This document shows, one piece after another, positions 1-7,945 of a stretch of DNA of 64,000 bases. Every line of letters begins with the position of its first letter. The stretch's first letter is position 1. The stretch comes from Pseudoflavonifractor gallinarum (GTDB taxonomy: Bacteria; Bacillota; Clostridia; Oscillospirales; Oscillospiraceae). A program made the position numbers and the translations under genes. The notes beneath the pieces were generated by a model. It saw nothing but the letters and a program-made list of their open reading frames with translations, was not told where the DNA came from and did not search any database. The stretch spans positions 124,001 through 188,000 of the forward strand of contig NZ_JADCKF010000003.1 of assembly GCF_014982855.1 (NCBI RefSeq), read 5' to 3'.

Positions 1-410
1 ACATGCCCCAGGACAAGCCCCGCTATCTCATGGGCGTGGGCACTCCCTCCAACATCATCGAGGCGGTGGCCCGGGGCGTGGATTTCTTCGACTGCGTGAT
101 GCCCGCCCGCAACGCCCGCCACGGCAAGCTCTACACCTGGGAGGGCTCCATCAACATCAAGAACGAGAAGTACAAGCTGGACCGGAGCCCCATCGATCCG
201 GAGTGCCGCTGCCCCGCCTGTCAGCACTTCTCCCGGGCCTACCTGCGCCATCTCTTCGCCGCAGGGGAGATGCTGGCCATGCGCCTGGCCGTGCTGCACA
301 ACCTGTACTTCTACAACAGCCTCATGGCGCGTATCCGCGCCGAACTGGACGCCGGGACCTTTGCCCAGTTCCGGGCCGAGTACAGCGAAAAGCTGGACCG
401 CCGCCTGTAA
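1..410 (+). CDS. tgt: Queuine/preQ1 tRNA-ribosyltransferase, 3' part
   Basis: The gene is cut by the window start; about 136 C-terminal codons are visible. Tgt exchanges guanine-34 of GUN-anticodon tRNAs for preQ1. The stretch FFDCVMPARNARHG carries the conserved aspartate nucleophile region of the TIM barrel. The later CRCPACQ followed by a histidine-containing helix is the structural zinc site (CxCx2C...H). The reading frame ends normally at a TAA. yajC follows about 115 bases later, a common tgt-yajC arrangement in bacteria, although a promoter lies between them here. Identification is secure; only the N-terminal part is missing. Confidence 0.95.
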   Translation, partial: MPQDKPRYLMGVGTPSNIIEAVARGVDFFDCVMPARNARHGKLYTWEGSINIKNEKYKLDRSPIDPECRCPACQHFSRAYLRHLFAAGEMLAMRLAVLHNLYFYNSLMARIRAELDAGTFAQFRAEYSEKLDRRL

Positions 411-445
411 CGTGCGGCCCATTCTGGGAAAAATCGCAAAAACAC

Positions 446-474
446 TTGTCAAACGGACAAGCCTGCCGTATAAT
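446..474 (+). promoter_or_regulatory. Sigma-A promoter for yajC
   Basis: TTGTCA at 446-451 and a perfect TATAAT at 469-474 are separated by 17 bases, upstream of the yajC ribosome binding site. It would let yajC be transcribed independently of tgt. Confidence 0.75.
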
Positions 475-524
475 ATCTTTCACGTGCAAAGCGTGATGGA
501 ACTTTGATTTTGGAGGAGATTATT

Positions 525-848
525 TTGAACGGAATCGGAACTGCACTTCTGACGGGCAGTGATACTGCAAGCATGGTCAGCATGATCCTGCCCTTTGTCC
601 TGCTGATCGCCATTTTCTACTTTATGCTGATCCGTCCCGAGAACAAGAAGAAGAAGGCCATGGAGAAGATGCGCTCCGAGCTGGCCGTGGGCGACGTCAT
701 CACCACCATCGGCGGCATCGTGGGCACCATCTGCGCCGTCAAGGAGGAGACCATCGTCATCGAGACCGGCGCCGACCGCGTGCGCATCGAGTTCACCAAG
801 TGGGCTGTCTCCACCAAGGGCCAGCAGGCGGACGCTGCCGCGAAATAA
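525..848 (+). CDS. yajC: Sec translocase accessory subunit YajC
   Basis: A 107-residue protein with one N-terminal membrane segment (about residues 19-37, ending in FYFMLIRPENKKKK) and a small conserved cytoplasmic domain containing VGDVITTIGGIVG. This is the classic YajC layout. YajC associates with SecDF at the SecYEG translocon. The start is assigned to TTG at 525 because TTGGAGGAG at 510-518 is an excellent Shine-Dalgarno site at the right distance. The longer frame from 504 would place this site inside the gene. The C-terminus is Lys/Ala-rich. No secD or secF follows; a terminator closes the unit. Confidence 0.93.
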   Translation: MNGIGTALLTGSDTASMVSMILPFVLLIAIFYFMLIRPENKKKKAMEKMRSELAVGDVITTIGGIVGTICAVKEETIVIETGADRVRIEFTKWAVSTKGQQADAAAK

Positions 849-855
849 TGGATCA

Positions 856-893
856 AAAGATTCCTGTCTCTCCGGAGGCGGGAATCTTTTTTT
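856..893 (+). terminator. Intrinsic terminator after yajC
   Basis: AAAGATTCC pairs with GGGAATCTTT around a GC-rich loop and is followed by a run of seven T. Confidence 0.8.
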
Positions 894-967
894 ATCTCCG
901 GTCCGGCATGACCGCTCCATGCGCCTCATAGAATGGGAGCAGAATCGATGAGGAAGGGGAGAGCGCT

Positions 968-1390
968 GTGCCGAAAAAAGAAGAGGGGCCGAAAGAATTG
1001 TGGACCCGCTACGCAGGCGGCATCCTCCTGGGCGGATGCATCGCCCTGGGCCTGTGCCTGCTTTTACTGCTTGCCGCCTCGGCGGCCATCTATCTGGGCG
1101 CCCTGAAGGAGTCTCATATGGACCGCATCACACTGGCCGCGTGTGTTCTGGGGACCTTTTTGGGCGCGCTGTGGGCCGTGAAGCGCTGCGCACGGCGGGC
1201 GCTGCCCGTAGGCGCGGGGACCGGAGCGGTGGTTTTGCTCCTGCTGCTCCTGGTGGGAAGCCTTGCCTTTCACGCCCAGCCCCTGGAAAACGGAGGGGTC
1301 GCGCTGGCGCTGGCCTGCCTGCTGGGCGGGTGCGGCGCGGGGCTGTGCAGTCAGTTGATGACGCCCCGCCGGAAAAAACGGCGAAAGTGA
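968..1390 (+). CDS. TIGR04086-like small membrane protein
   Basis: A 140-residue protein with a charged N-terminus (MPKKEEGPKELW), four hydrophobic stretches (about residues 16-42, 50-68, 78-97, 107-126) and a strongly basic tail (RRKKRRK). Size, four-helix pattern and position immediately before scfA match the clostridial TIGR04086 membrane protein family, commonly found beside the SCIFF locus. No biochemical role is known to me. The start is GTG at 968 behind AGGAAGGGGAG. It may take part in SCIFF export or be a chance neighbour; the sequence does not decide. Confidence 0.6.
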   Translation: MPKKEEGPKELWTRYAGGILLGGCIALGLCLLLLLAASAAIYLGALKESHMDRITLAACVLGTFLGALWAVKRCARRALPVGAGTGAVVLLLLLLVGSLAFHAQPLENGGVALALACLLGGCGAGLCSQLMTPRRKKRRK

Positions 1391-1419
1391 TTGAAATTTC
1401 TTCCGGTCTATGCTATACT
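1391..1419 (+). promoter_or_regulatory. Sigma-A promoter for scfA
   Basis: TTGAAA at 1391-1396 and TATACT at 1414-1419 with a 17-base spacer, 40 bases before the scfA start. The -35 box begins directly after the preceding stop codon. Confidence 0.7.
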
Positions 1420-1458
1420 AATTGCGGTTATCCTATATCAAATGGGAGGGAAACAGAA

Positions 1459-1602
1459 ATGAAGCATATCAAGACGCTCAACGGCGCTACCCTGAAGAAC
1501 AGCGCTGCTCACGGCGGCTGCGGCGAGTGCCAGACCTCTTGCCAGTCCGCCTGTAAGACCTCTTGCACCGTCGCCAACCAGAAGTGCGAGAACAACAAGT
1601 AA
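1459..1602 (+). CDS. scfA: SCIFF ranthipeptide precursor (six-Cys peptide)
   Basis: A 47-residue ribosomal peptide of the SCIFF family (six cysteines in forty-five), nearly universal in Clostridia. The leader begins MKHIKTLNGATLKN and the core contains six cysteines in the pattern CGECQTSC, QSACKTSC, NQKC. In the family, the cognate radical-SAM enzyme forms a thioether between a cysteine sulfur and a threonine. The gene has its own promoter, a GGGAGGG ribosome site and a hairpin just downstream. scfB follows at 1725. The function of mature SCIFF in the cell is not established. Confidence 0.95.
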   Translation: MKHIKTLNGATLKNSAAHGGCGECQTSCQSACKTSCTVANQKCENNK

Positions 1603-1627
1603 GAGGCAGAACCAACACACATGGTTG

Positions 1628-1654
1628 AAAAGGGTGGGGCTTCCCACCCTTTTT
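1628..1654 (+). terminator. Attenuator hairpin between scfA and scfB
   Basis: AAAAGGGTGGG pairs with CCCACCCTTTTT over a GCTT loop. No new promoter is evident before scfB, so the hairpin probably passes only part of the transcription. This would give much more precursor than maturase, as is typical for RiPP operons. Confidence 0.75.
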
Positions 1655-1724
1655 CCATGCTACGTAAGCGCATACGTCCCCGCGATACCGGGACGCTCAA
1701 TCTGATTTGGAGGATCGAAAGAAC

Positions 1725-3086
1725 ATGGTACATACCTTTCAAGCCCTTGGGGTCAATATCGCGGTGGATGTCAACAGCGGCGCGGTCCACGTGCTGGACG
1801 AGGTGACCTACCACCTGCTGGAGAAGGTGACCCCTCCCATGGGGGAGCACTGCCCGGAGGACATCAAGGCCGCTCTGTCCCAGTACGATCCTGCCGCGCT
1901 GGAGGAGGCGTGGCAGGAGCTGCGCGGTCTGGCCGCCGAGGGACTCCTCTTTGAGGAGGACGACTACATCGACCGGGAGAAGGCTGCCTCCATGCAGCAG
2001 TCCGCCCTGGTCAAGGCCCTGTGCCTCCACGTGTCCCACGACTGCAACCTGCGGTGCAAGTACTGCTTCGCCTCCACCGGCGATTTCGGCACCGGCCACC
2101 GCATGACCATGGACGTGGAGACCGCCAAGAAGGCCATCGACTTCGTCATCGAGAAGTCCGGTCCCCGCCGCAACATCGAGGTGGACTTCTTCGGCGGCGA
2201 GCCCCTCATGGCCATGGAGACCGTGAAGGAGACCGTGGCCTACGCCCGCTCCATCGAGAAGGAGAAGGGGAAGTGCTTCCGCTTCACCATTACCACCAAC
2301 GGCGTGCTCCTGAGCGACGAGAACATCGAGTACATCAACCGCGAGATGTCCAATGCGGTGCTCTCCATTGACGGACGCAAGGAGGTCAACGACGACCTGC
2401 GCCCCACCGTGAACGGGAAGGGGAGCTACGACGTGATCGTGCCCAAGTTCAAGAAACTCATCGAGGGCCGGGGCACCAAGGACTACTACCTGCGCGGCAC
2501 CTTCACCCGCTTCCACAAGGACTTCGCGGAGGACGTGAAGGCTCTGGCCGCCATCGGCCGGAACATCTCGGTGGAGCCGGTGGTGGGCAAGGAGGACGAT
2601 CCCTATGCCCTCCAGGAGTCCGATCTGCCCGAGCTGGAGGCCGAGTACGAGCGCCTGGCCGAGTACCTCAAGGACCACCCCGAGACCAACTTCTTCCACT
2701 TCAATGTGGATCTGGCCCAGGGTCCCTGCGTGATCAAGCGCCTGCGCGGCTGCGGCGCCGGATGTGAGTATGTGGCCATCACGCCGGAAGGGGATATCTA
2801 CCCCTGCCACCAGTTCGTGGGCAACGAGGAGTACAAGCTGGGCAACATCTACGACGGCACCTTTGATATGGAGCTGTCCGGAAAGTTTGCCGGTCTGAAC
2901 ATCTACACCCGCGAGGAGTGCGGCAACTGCTGGGCCCGCTTCTACTGCAGCGGCGGGTGCAGCGCGTCCAACCTGCTGGTCAACGGCGATATCAAGCACC
3001 CCCACCATGTGGGATGCGTGCTGGAGCGCAAGCGGCTGGAGTGTGCCATTGCACTGCGCGCCATTGCGGCCGGGATGGCGGATTAA
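1725..3086 (+). CDS. scfB: SCIFF radical SAM maturase
   Basis: A 453-residue radical-SAM/SPASM enzyme that installs the thioether in the SCIFF peptide. The radical-SAM cluster motif CNLRCKYC (Cys107, Cys111, Cys114) is followed by the FFGGEPL motif. The C-terminus carries the auxiliary-cluster Cys sets: CGAGCEY, then CHQF, then CGNCWARFYCSGGC, and a final GCVLE. The N-terminal 80 residues form a winged-helix-like peptide-recognition (RRE-type) region. ATG 1725 is chosen because TTGGAGG ends about 12 bases upstream; the TTG at 1707 lies inside that site. The neighbouring scfA makes the assignment nearly certain. Confidence 0.95.
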   Translation: MVHTFQALGVNIAVDVNSGAVHVLDEVTYHLLEKVTPPMGEHCPEDIKAALSQYDPAALEEAWQELRGLAAEGLLFEEDDYIDREKAASMQQSALVKALCLHVSHDCNLRCKYCFASTGDFGTGHRMTMDVETAKKAIDFVIEKSGPRRNIEVDFFGGEPLMAMETVKETVAYARSIEKEKGKCFRFTITTNGVLLSDENIEYINREMSNAVLSIDGRKEVNDDLRPTVNGKGSYDVIVPKFKKLIEGRGTKDYYLRGTFTRFHKDFAEDVKALAAIGRNISVEPVVGKEDDPYALQESDLPELEAEYERLAEYLKDHPETNFFHFNVDLAQGPCVIKRLRGCGAGCEYVAITPEGDIYPCHQFVGNEEYKLGNIYDGTFDMELSGKFAGLNIYTREECGNCWARFYCSGGCSASNLLVNGDIKHPHHVGCVLERKRLECAIALRAIAAGMAD

Positions 3087-3094
3087 CTTTGACA

Positions 3095-3134
3095 ACAAAA
3101 CGGATACCGCTATATTTTGCGGTATCCGTTTTGT
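3095..3134 (+). terminator. Terminator after scfB
   Basis: A perfect 16-bp inverted repeat (ACAAAACGGATACCGC and its complement) around an 8-base loop, 9 bases after the scfB stop. Confidence 0.75.
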
Positions 3135-3156
3135 ATATCGCTATATCTTGCGCTTT

Positions 3157-3187
3157 GTGGCCTCCGAACGGGGGCCACATCTTTTTT
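3157..3187 (+). terminator. Second terminator-like hairpin
   Basis: GTGGCC and GGCCAC pair around a 10-base loop, followed shortly by CTTTTTT. It backs up the preceding hairpin. Confidence 0.5.
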
Positions 3188-3267
3188 CGCATTCTGAAAT
3201 TTACATAATACTGTATACATAATGCGTTATCATAATTGACAAAAATCGGGTAGTTTTGGAAATCCTC

Positions 3268-3296
3268 TTGCATAATTGTATTATGTAGATTATTAT
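3268..3296 (+). promoter_or_regulatory. Possible promoter in AT-rich spacer before the SpoIIM-like gene
   Basis: The 3187-3380 spacer is unusually AT-rich for this genome and repeats CATAAT several times. TTGCAT (3268-3273) and TATTAT (3291-3296) with a 17-base spacer are the best promoter pair I see. A sporulation-sigma promoter is possible but I cannot point to a convincing one. Confidence 0.4.
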
Positions 3297-3380
3297 AATT
3301 ATGGATGAATCCAGTCCGTTGTTTTTCTGTGCTTCTAAAGGCCTCCCTCCTCCGCATAGGATGGGGTGGAGGTGAGAGAG

Positions 3381-4004
3381 ATGCATAAACCCACTGCAAA
3401 AGTCTGGGACGTGCCGTCCGGCCTGAGTGCGGCGCTCGCTGTGACATCGATCTGCTTTTTCCTGGGCGGATGCCTGGGATGTCTGTTGGCGGTGCGGGTC
3501 GGCGGGGGAGGGAACGACCTCCTCGCGGAATATCTGACCTCCTTTTTACAGAGCGTGCAGGTGCAGCCCGCATCTCCTCCGCTGCTGATCTCCGTCTGGG
3601 AGACCATACGCTGGCCGCTTCTGGTGTTCGGACTGGGGTTTACCACGCTGGGGCTTCTGGGTATCCCGCTGGTTTTTTCCGTGCGGGGATTTCTCCTGGC
3701 CTTTTCCATCGCCTCGTTCGTCAAGATGTTCGGGGCGAGCGGCGCGCTGCTGGCCTTCGTGGTCTTTGGCGTGTCCGGCTGTATCGCGCTTCCGGCGCTG
3801 TTCGTCCTGGGCGTACAGGGTTGGATCGCGTCCCGCTGTCTGGCCACCCGCATGCTGGGGGACGGACGGCGTACCCTCCCGTATGGGAGACTCTATTTTT
3901 TGCGCTGCGGGGTGTGTGCCTGCGCGCTGTGTGTGTGTATCTTTTTAGAATCCGTGGTCGTCCCCTCGCTGCTGGCGGGCGCGGCCGGACTGTTTCCCCT
4001 CTAG
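3381..4004 (+). CDS. SpoIIM-like stage II sporulation membrane protein
   Basis: A 207-residue protein with about five hydrophobic segments and the tyrosine/glycine-poor, Phe-Gly-rich pattern of the SpoIIM family (LGLLGIPLVFSVRGFLLAFSIAS, then VVFGVSG, then PALFVLGVQGW; each only part of a longer run). SpoIIM belongs to the SpoIIDMP peptidoglycan machine that drives engulfment of the forespore. No spoIID or spoIIP is adjacent, which is usual. The start is ATG 3381 behind GGAGGTGAGAG. The downstream xerD begins 33 bases after the stop. The family call rests on topology and neighbourhood, since spoIIM next to xerD is a common firmicute pairing. Confidence 0.65.
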   Translation: MHKPTAKVWDVPSGLSAALAVTSICFFLGGCLGCLLAVRVGGGGNDLLAEYLTSFLQSVQVQPASPPLLISVWETIRWPLLVFGLGFTTLGLLGIPLVFSVRGFLLAFSIASFVKMFGASGALLAFVVFGVSGCIALPALFVLGVQGWIASRCLATRMLGDGRRTLPYGRLYFLRCGVCACALCVCIFLESVVVPSLLAGAAGLFPL

Positions 4005-4037
4005 GAAACCGGTAAATAGCGAAAAAGAAGGTGTTGG

Positions 4038-4919
4038 ATGATGGACTGTTATCAAGAGTATGAGCGTTATCTGGCGGAGGAGAAAAAAGTAGCCTCCAAT
4101 ACATTGAGCTCGTATCTTCGTGATATCCGCCAGTTTTTGCACTGGCTGGAGGGTGCAGGCAAGCTGCCTGAGCAAGTAAAACAGTCAGACGTCGAATCCT
4201 ACACCCAGTTTCTCTCCTCCGAGGGGAAATCGGCCGCGACGGTGACCCGTTCTCTGGCCTCGCTGAAATCCTTTTACAGCTTCCTGATCCGTCAGGGCGT
4301 GGTGGAGGTCAACCCCGCCCGGGGCCTCTCTCCGGCCAAGGTGGAGCGCAAGCTCCCCCAGATCCTGACCAGCAAGGAAGTGGAGCTCTTTCTGGAGCAG
4401 CCCGACGCCTCGGACGCAAAGGGCTGCCGGGACCGGGCCATGCTGGAACTGCTCTATGCCACCGGCATCCGGGTGAGCGAGCTGATCGGCCTGAATATGG
4501 ACCACATCAACCTGAGCGCCGCCTTTATCCGCTGCTCCGGCCGGGACCGGGAGCGGATCATCCCCCTGTATCCGGCGGCGGTGCGGGCCCTGAGCGATTA
4601 CATCGAGCATGTGCGCCCCCAGATGATCGAGCACCCGGACGAACGGGCCCTCTTCGTCAACATGAGCGGTGAGCGGATGAGCCGCCAGGGCTTCTGGAAG
4701 CTCATCAAATACTATCAGGAGAAGGCGGGCATCCAGAAGGAGATCACCCCCCATACCCTGCGTCACTCCTTTGCGGCCCACCTGCTGGAGAACGGGGCCG
4801 ACCTGCGCTCCATTCAGGAAATGCTGGGACACGCCGACATCTCCTCCACCCAGATCTACACCCAGATCGTCAGCCAGAAGCTGAAGGACGTCTACCGCAA
4901 GGCCCATCCAAGGGCATAA
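4038..4919 (+). CDS. xerD: XerD-like tyrosine recombinase (Arg at the catalytic Lys position)
   Basis: A 293-residue site-specific tyrosine recombinase with an N-terminal SAM-like core-binding domain (residues 1-90) and a C-terminal catalytic domain. Catalytic residues visible are Arg145 (TGIRVSEL), His239 and Arg242 (HTLRHSF), His265 (GHADIS) and Tyr274 (IYTQI). Where E. coli XerD has its catalytic lysine (GKGNKER), this protein reads GRDRERIIPL, so Arg169 replaces it. The family resolves chromosome dimers at dif. Length and fit to XerD are otherwise full. The start could be ATG 4038 or 4041. It probably shares a transcript with the SpoIIM-like gene. Confidence 0.88.
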   Translation: MMDCYQEYERYLAEEKKVASNTLSSYLRDIRQFLHWLEGAGKLPEQVKQSDVESYTQFLSSEGKSAATVTRSLASLKSFYSFLIRQGVVEVNPARGLSPAKVERKLPQILTSKEVELFLEQPDASDAKGCRDRAMLELLYATGIRVSELIGLNMDHINLSAAFIRCSGRDRERIIPLYPAAVRALSDYIEHVRPQMIEHPDERALFVNMSGERMSRQGFWKLIKYYQEKAGIQKEITPHTLRHSFAAHLLENGADLRSIQEMLGHADISSTQIYTQIVSQKLKDVYRKAHPRA

Positions 4920-4925
4920 ACCTGT

Positions 4926-4950
4926 CTCAAAAACGCATGGCATTTTTGAG
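4926..4950 (+). repeat. Small palindrome, copy 1 (CTCAAAAA...TTTTTGAG)
   Basis: CTCAAAAA pairs with TTTTTGAG around CGCATGGCA, directly after the xerD stop. A near-identical palindrome occurs at 10431-10454. Both are followed by AGGGG(G)AT and, further on, by a GCGCGGATGCGCGC palindrome. It may add to termination. Confidence 0.7.
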
Positions 4951-4976
4951 AGGGGATACACTTTCTCGTCATGCCG

Positions 4977-5007
4977 AAAGCCGGTGCGCGGATGCGCGCC
5001 GGCTTTT
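4977..5007 (+). terminator. Terminator after xerD
   Basis: AAAGCCGG pairs with CCGGCTTT, and the loop itself contains GCGC/GCGC arms; TTTT follows. Confidence 0.7.
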
Positions 5008-5137
5008 CCTATCTCCACACGAGAGAGGCAGAGAAATCTCCTTTTCATTTTCAAACGTCTGTGCTACAATAAAGAAGATTGAGCGCCGGGTCTATGCCCG
5101 GCCCAGAGGATCGGAACACCGGGCAGGGAGGAAGGAC

Positions 5138-5674
5138 ATGGTTATTTTAGGCATCGACCCGGGATTTGCCATCGTGGGCTTCGGCATCCTGGAGGCCGAC
5201 CGGAATGCCCAGCGTCTGCTCCGGTGCGGGGCCATCACGACACCGGCTGGGGTGCCCCTCCCGGGGCGCCTTCGGCAGATCTTCGAGGATATGCACCAGC
5301 TGCTGACCACCTTCCGGCCGGACGCCATGGCGGTGGAGGAGCTCTTTTTCAATCAGAACGTGACCACCGGTATCGGTGTGGCCCAGGCCAGAGGGGTGAT
5401 CCTCCTGGCCGCCGAACAGGAGGGGGTCCCCATTTTTGAGTACAGCCCCTCCCAGGTCAAGCAGGCCGTGGCCGGCTATGGAAAGGCCGAAAAGCGCCAG
5501 GTCATGGAGATGACCCGCAAGCTGCTGCGCCTCTCCGCCGTCCCCAAGCCGGACGACGCCGCCGACGCGGTGGCCATCGCCCTGTGCCACGCCAGATCCT
5601 TTACCTCGCGGCTGAGTCTTCTGGACTCCGCCCGCCCGGGCAGCGGCCGCTACGCCGCCCGGACCAGATCATAA
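5138..5674 (+). CDS. ruvC: Holliday-junction resolvase RuvC
   Basis: A 178-residue RNase-H-fold endonuclease that cleaves Holliday junctions moved by RuvAB. The motif MVILGIDPG contains catalytic Asp7; AVEELFF contains Glu67; KPDDAADA near residues 138-143 supplies the C-terminal acidic residues. The true start is ATG 5138 behind GGGAGGAAGG; the frame is open further upstream but lacks a ribosome site. ruvA begins 23 bases after the stop, so this is a ruvC-ruvA-kinase-ruvB operon. A -10-like TACAAT lies near 5065, with no good -35. Confidence 0.96.
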   Translation: MVILGIDPGFAIVGFGILEADRNAQRLLRCGAITTPAGVPLPGRLRQIFEDMHQLLTTFRPDAMAVEELFFNQNVTTGIGVAQARGVILLAAEQEGVPIFEYSPSQVKQAVAGYGKAEKRQVMEMTRKLLRLSAVPKPDDAADAVAIALCHARSFTSRLSLLDSARPGSGRYAARTRS

Positions 5675-5697
5675 CAGGATTGGAGAAACAACAGCGT

Positions 5698-6303
5698 ATG
5701 TTTTACTATGTCAGCGGTACCGTGGCCCATGTGGAGCCCTATCTGGCGGTGATCGACTGCGGTGGGGTGGGCTATGCCTGCCGGACCACCAACCAGAGTC
5801 TCTCCCGCCTCACCGTAGGGGAGAAGGGGAAGCTCTTCACCCATCTCTACGTGCGGGAGGAGATCTTTGAGCTCTACGGCTTTGCCACCGAGGATGAGCT
5901 CAACTGCTTCCGGCTGCTCATCGGCGTGTCGGGCGTGGGACCCAAGGCCGCCCTCTCCATCCTCTCGGCCACCACGCCGGAGGGGCTGGCCATGAGCATC
6001 ATCACCGGGGACGAGAAGGCCCTCACCGTGGCCCAGGGCATCGGGAAGAAGATCGCCCAGCGCATCATCCTGGAGCTCAAGGACAAGCTGGCCAAGGGAC
6101 AGATCGCCCCCAAGGGCGAGAGCTACGGCGGCACCGGTGTGACCGTCATCCCCCAGAACAAGTCCAGCGAGGCGGCCGCCGCCCTGGCCGTGCTGGGATA
6201 CAGCCAGAGCGAGGTGGCCATGGCCCTCAAGGGCATCGACGTGGAGGCCCTCAGCCTGGAGGACATCATCAAGCAGGCCCTGAAGAAGATGGTGAAGCAG
6301 TGA
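5698..6303 (+). CDS. ruvA: Holliday-junction DNA helicase subunit RuvA
   Basis: A 201-residue protein that forms the tetramer clamping the Holliday junction. It has an N-terminal OB fold (MFYYVSGTVAHVEP), two helix-hairpin-helix motifs (LIGVSGVGPKAAL near residue 80 and VAQGIGKKIAQRI near 118) and a C-terminal domain III that contacts RuvB (from about residue 155). The start is ATG 5698 with GGAG at suitable distance. Its TGA overlaps the GTG start of the next gene, implying coupled translation. Confidence 0.96.
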   Translation: MFYYVSGTVAHVEPYLAVIDCGGVGYACRTTNQSLSRLTVGEKGKLFTHLYVREEIFELYGFATEDELNCFRLLIGVSGVGPKAALSILSATTPEGLAMSIITGDEKALTVAQGIGKKIAQRIILELKDKLAKGQIAPKGESYGGTGVTVIPQNKSSEAAAALAVLGYSQSEVAMALKGIDVEALSLEDIIKQALKKMVKQ

Positions 6304-6818
6304 AACAGCTTCTCCTGATCGGCGGACCCATGGGCGTGGGTAAGACTCAGGTGTGCCAGTGCCTGCAAAAGCGGCTCCAGCCCAGCGTCTACCTGGACGG
6401 GGACTGGTGCTGGAACCTGAATCCCTTCCGGGTGACCGAGGAGACGAAGGCCCTGGTTCTGGACAACATCGGGACGCTGTTGGGCCGCTTTCTCCGGTGC
6501 TCGGAGGTGGAGTATGTCATTTTCGGCTGGGTCATGCACCGCCAGGAGATCGTGGACGAGATCTGCGCCCGGCTGCCCCTGGACGGGGTGGAGGTCCACG
6601 CCTTTTCGCTGCTGGCCGCACCCGCCGTACTGGAGGAGCGGCTGCGGCGGGATATCCGGGCGGGAAAACGGCAGGAGGACGTGATCGGGCGGAGCCTGGC
6701 CTATCTTCCGCTGTATCGGGACATGGATACGATCCCCGTCTGGACCGACGGCAAGGGCGTGGAGGAGGTCGCGGCGGAGATCGAGATGGATTTGAAACGC
6801 ATCAGAGACAGGAAGTGA
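6300..6818 (+). CDS. P-loop kinase-like ATPase inserted between ruvA and ruvB
   Basis: A 172-residue protein with a Walker A motif ([12 protein letters not shown], residues 8-19), a DGDWCW motif where small-molecule kinases bind substrate, and a lid-like region with several arginines ([12 protein letters not shown]). It resembles AAA_18/AAA_33-type nucleotide or sugar kinases. The substrate cannot be read from the sequence. The GTG start overlaps the ruvA stop, and ruvB begins 4 bases after its stop, so it is embedded in the ruv operon. This suggests co-regulation but does not prove a role in recombination. Confidence 0.75.
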   Translation: MKQLLLIGGPMGVGKTQVCQCLQKRLQPSVYLDGDWCWNLNPFRVTEETKALVLDNIGTLLGRFLRCSEVEYVIFGWVMHRQEIVDEICARLPLDGVEVHAFSLLAAPAVLEERLRRDIRAGKRQEDVIGRSLAYLPLYRDMDTIPVWTDGKGVEEVAAEIEMDLKRIRDRK

Positions 6819-6822
6819 GATT

Positions 6823-7887
6823 TTGAGCATTGACTTTTCGGACGACGGGAGCCTGGAGACCAGAGAGCCGCTGGTGACCACCTCGCTGCTCCAGGAGGAC
6901 GAAGGGGAGTACTCCCTCCGGCCCAAGGTCCTCTCGGAATACATCGGACAGCGCAAGGCCAAGGACAACCTGGAGGTCTTTATCCAGGCCGCCAAGATGC
7001 GCAATGAACCCCTGGACCACGTGCTGCTCCACGGCCCTCCGGGCCTGGGCAAGACCACCCTCAGCGGGATCATCGCCAACGAGATGGGGGTCCATATCCG
7101 CATCACCTCCGGCCCGGCCATCGAGAAACCGGGGGATCTGGCCGCCCTCCTCACCAACCTGAATGAGAACGACATCCTCTTCGTGGACGAGATCCACCGG
7201 CTCAACCGCTCGGTGGAGGAGATCCTGTATCCCGCCATGGAGGATTTCGCCATCGACATCATCATCGGAAAGGGTCCCTCGGCCAACTCCATCCGCCTGG
7301 ACCTGCCCAAGTTCACCCTGATCGGGGCCACCACCCGGGCGGGCCAGCTCTCCGCCCCTCTGCGGGACCGGTTCGGCGTCACCCTGCGGCTGGAGCTCTA
7401 TACCCCGGAGGAGCTCTCCCTCATCGTCACCCGGAGCGCGGGCATCCTGAACGTCCCCATCGAGCCCGACGGGGCCATGGAGATCGCCCGGCGCAGCCGC
7501 GGCACCCCCCGCATCGCCAACCGGATGCTCCGCCGGGTGCGGGATTTCGCCCAGGTGAAGGCCGGGGGCGTCATCACCCGCGCAGTGGCCGACCAGGCCC
7601 TCACCGCCCTGGAGGTGGACGACCTGGGGCTGGACGCGGTGGACCGCCGGATGCTGCGCGCCATCATCGAGCACTACGGCGGCGGCCCGGTGGGGCTGGA
7701 GACCCTGGCCGCCACCATCAATGAGGAGTCCATCACCCTGGAGGACGTCTATGAGCCCTATCTCATGCAGATGGGTTTTCTCACCCGCACGCCCCGGGGC
7801 CGCTGCGTCACCCGGCAGGCCTATCTCCACCTGGGACTTCCCGTCCCGGGGGGCGCCGCCGGCGGCATGGAGCAGCTCACCTTTTAA
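6823..7887 (+). CDS. ruvB: Holliday-junction DNA helicase motor RuvB
   Basis: A 354-residue AAA+ ATPase that drives branch migration with RuvA. Motifs are the [11 protein letters not shown] entry, Walker [11 protein letters not shown], Walker B DEIHRLNR, sensor 1 (GATTRAG) and the C-terminal winged helix ending in RTPRGRCVT. The start is TTG 6823, with AGGAAG of the preceding gene's end as ribosome site. Length matches the family. It closes the ruv operon; glmM starts 58 bases later with its own GAATGAGGTG site. Confidence 0.96.
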   Translation: MSIDFSDDGSLETREPLVTTSLLQEDEGEYSLRPKVLSEYIGQRKAKDNLEVFIQAAKMRNEPLDHVLLHGPPGLGKTTLSGIIANEMGVHIRITSGPAIEKPGDLAALLTNLNENDILFVDEIHRLNRSVEEILYPAMEDFAIDIIIGKGPSANSIRLDLPKFTLIGATTRAGQLSAPLRDRFGVTLRLELYTPEELSLIVTRSAGILNVPIEPDGAMEIARRSRGTPRIANRMLRRVRDFAQVKAGGVITRAVADQALTALEVDDLGLDAVDRRMLRAIIEHYGGGPVGLETLAATINEESITLEDVYEPYLMQMGFLTRTPRGRCVTRQAYLHLGLPVPGGAAGGMEQLTF

Positions 7888-7945
7888 GCCCTGCGGGGAA
7901 CTGCCATCGAATCTGACTCACATTCAACGAGAATGAGGTGTATTT

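Noticed and set aside
1509-3098. 529-codon open frame on the minus strand
   Set aside because: Antisense to scfB; a by-product of GC-rich codon use, with Leu/Val/His repeats and no family motif.
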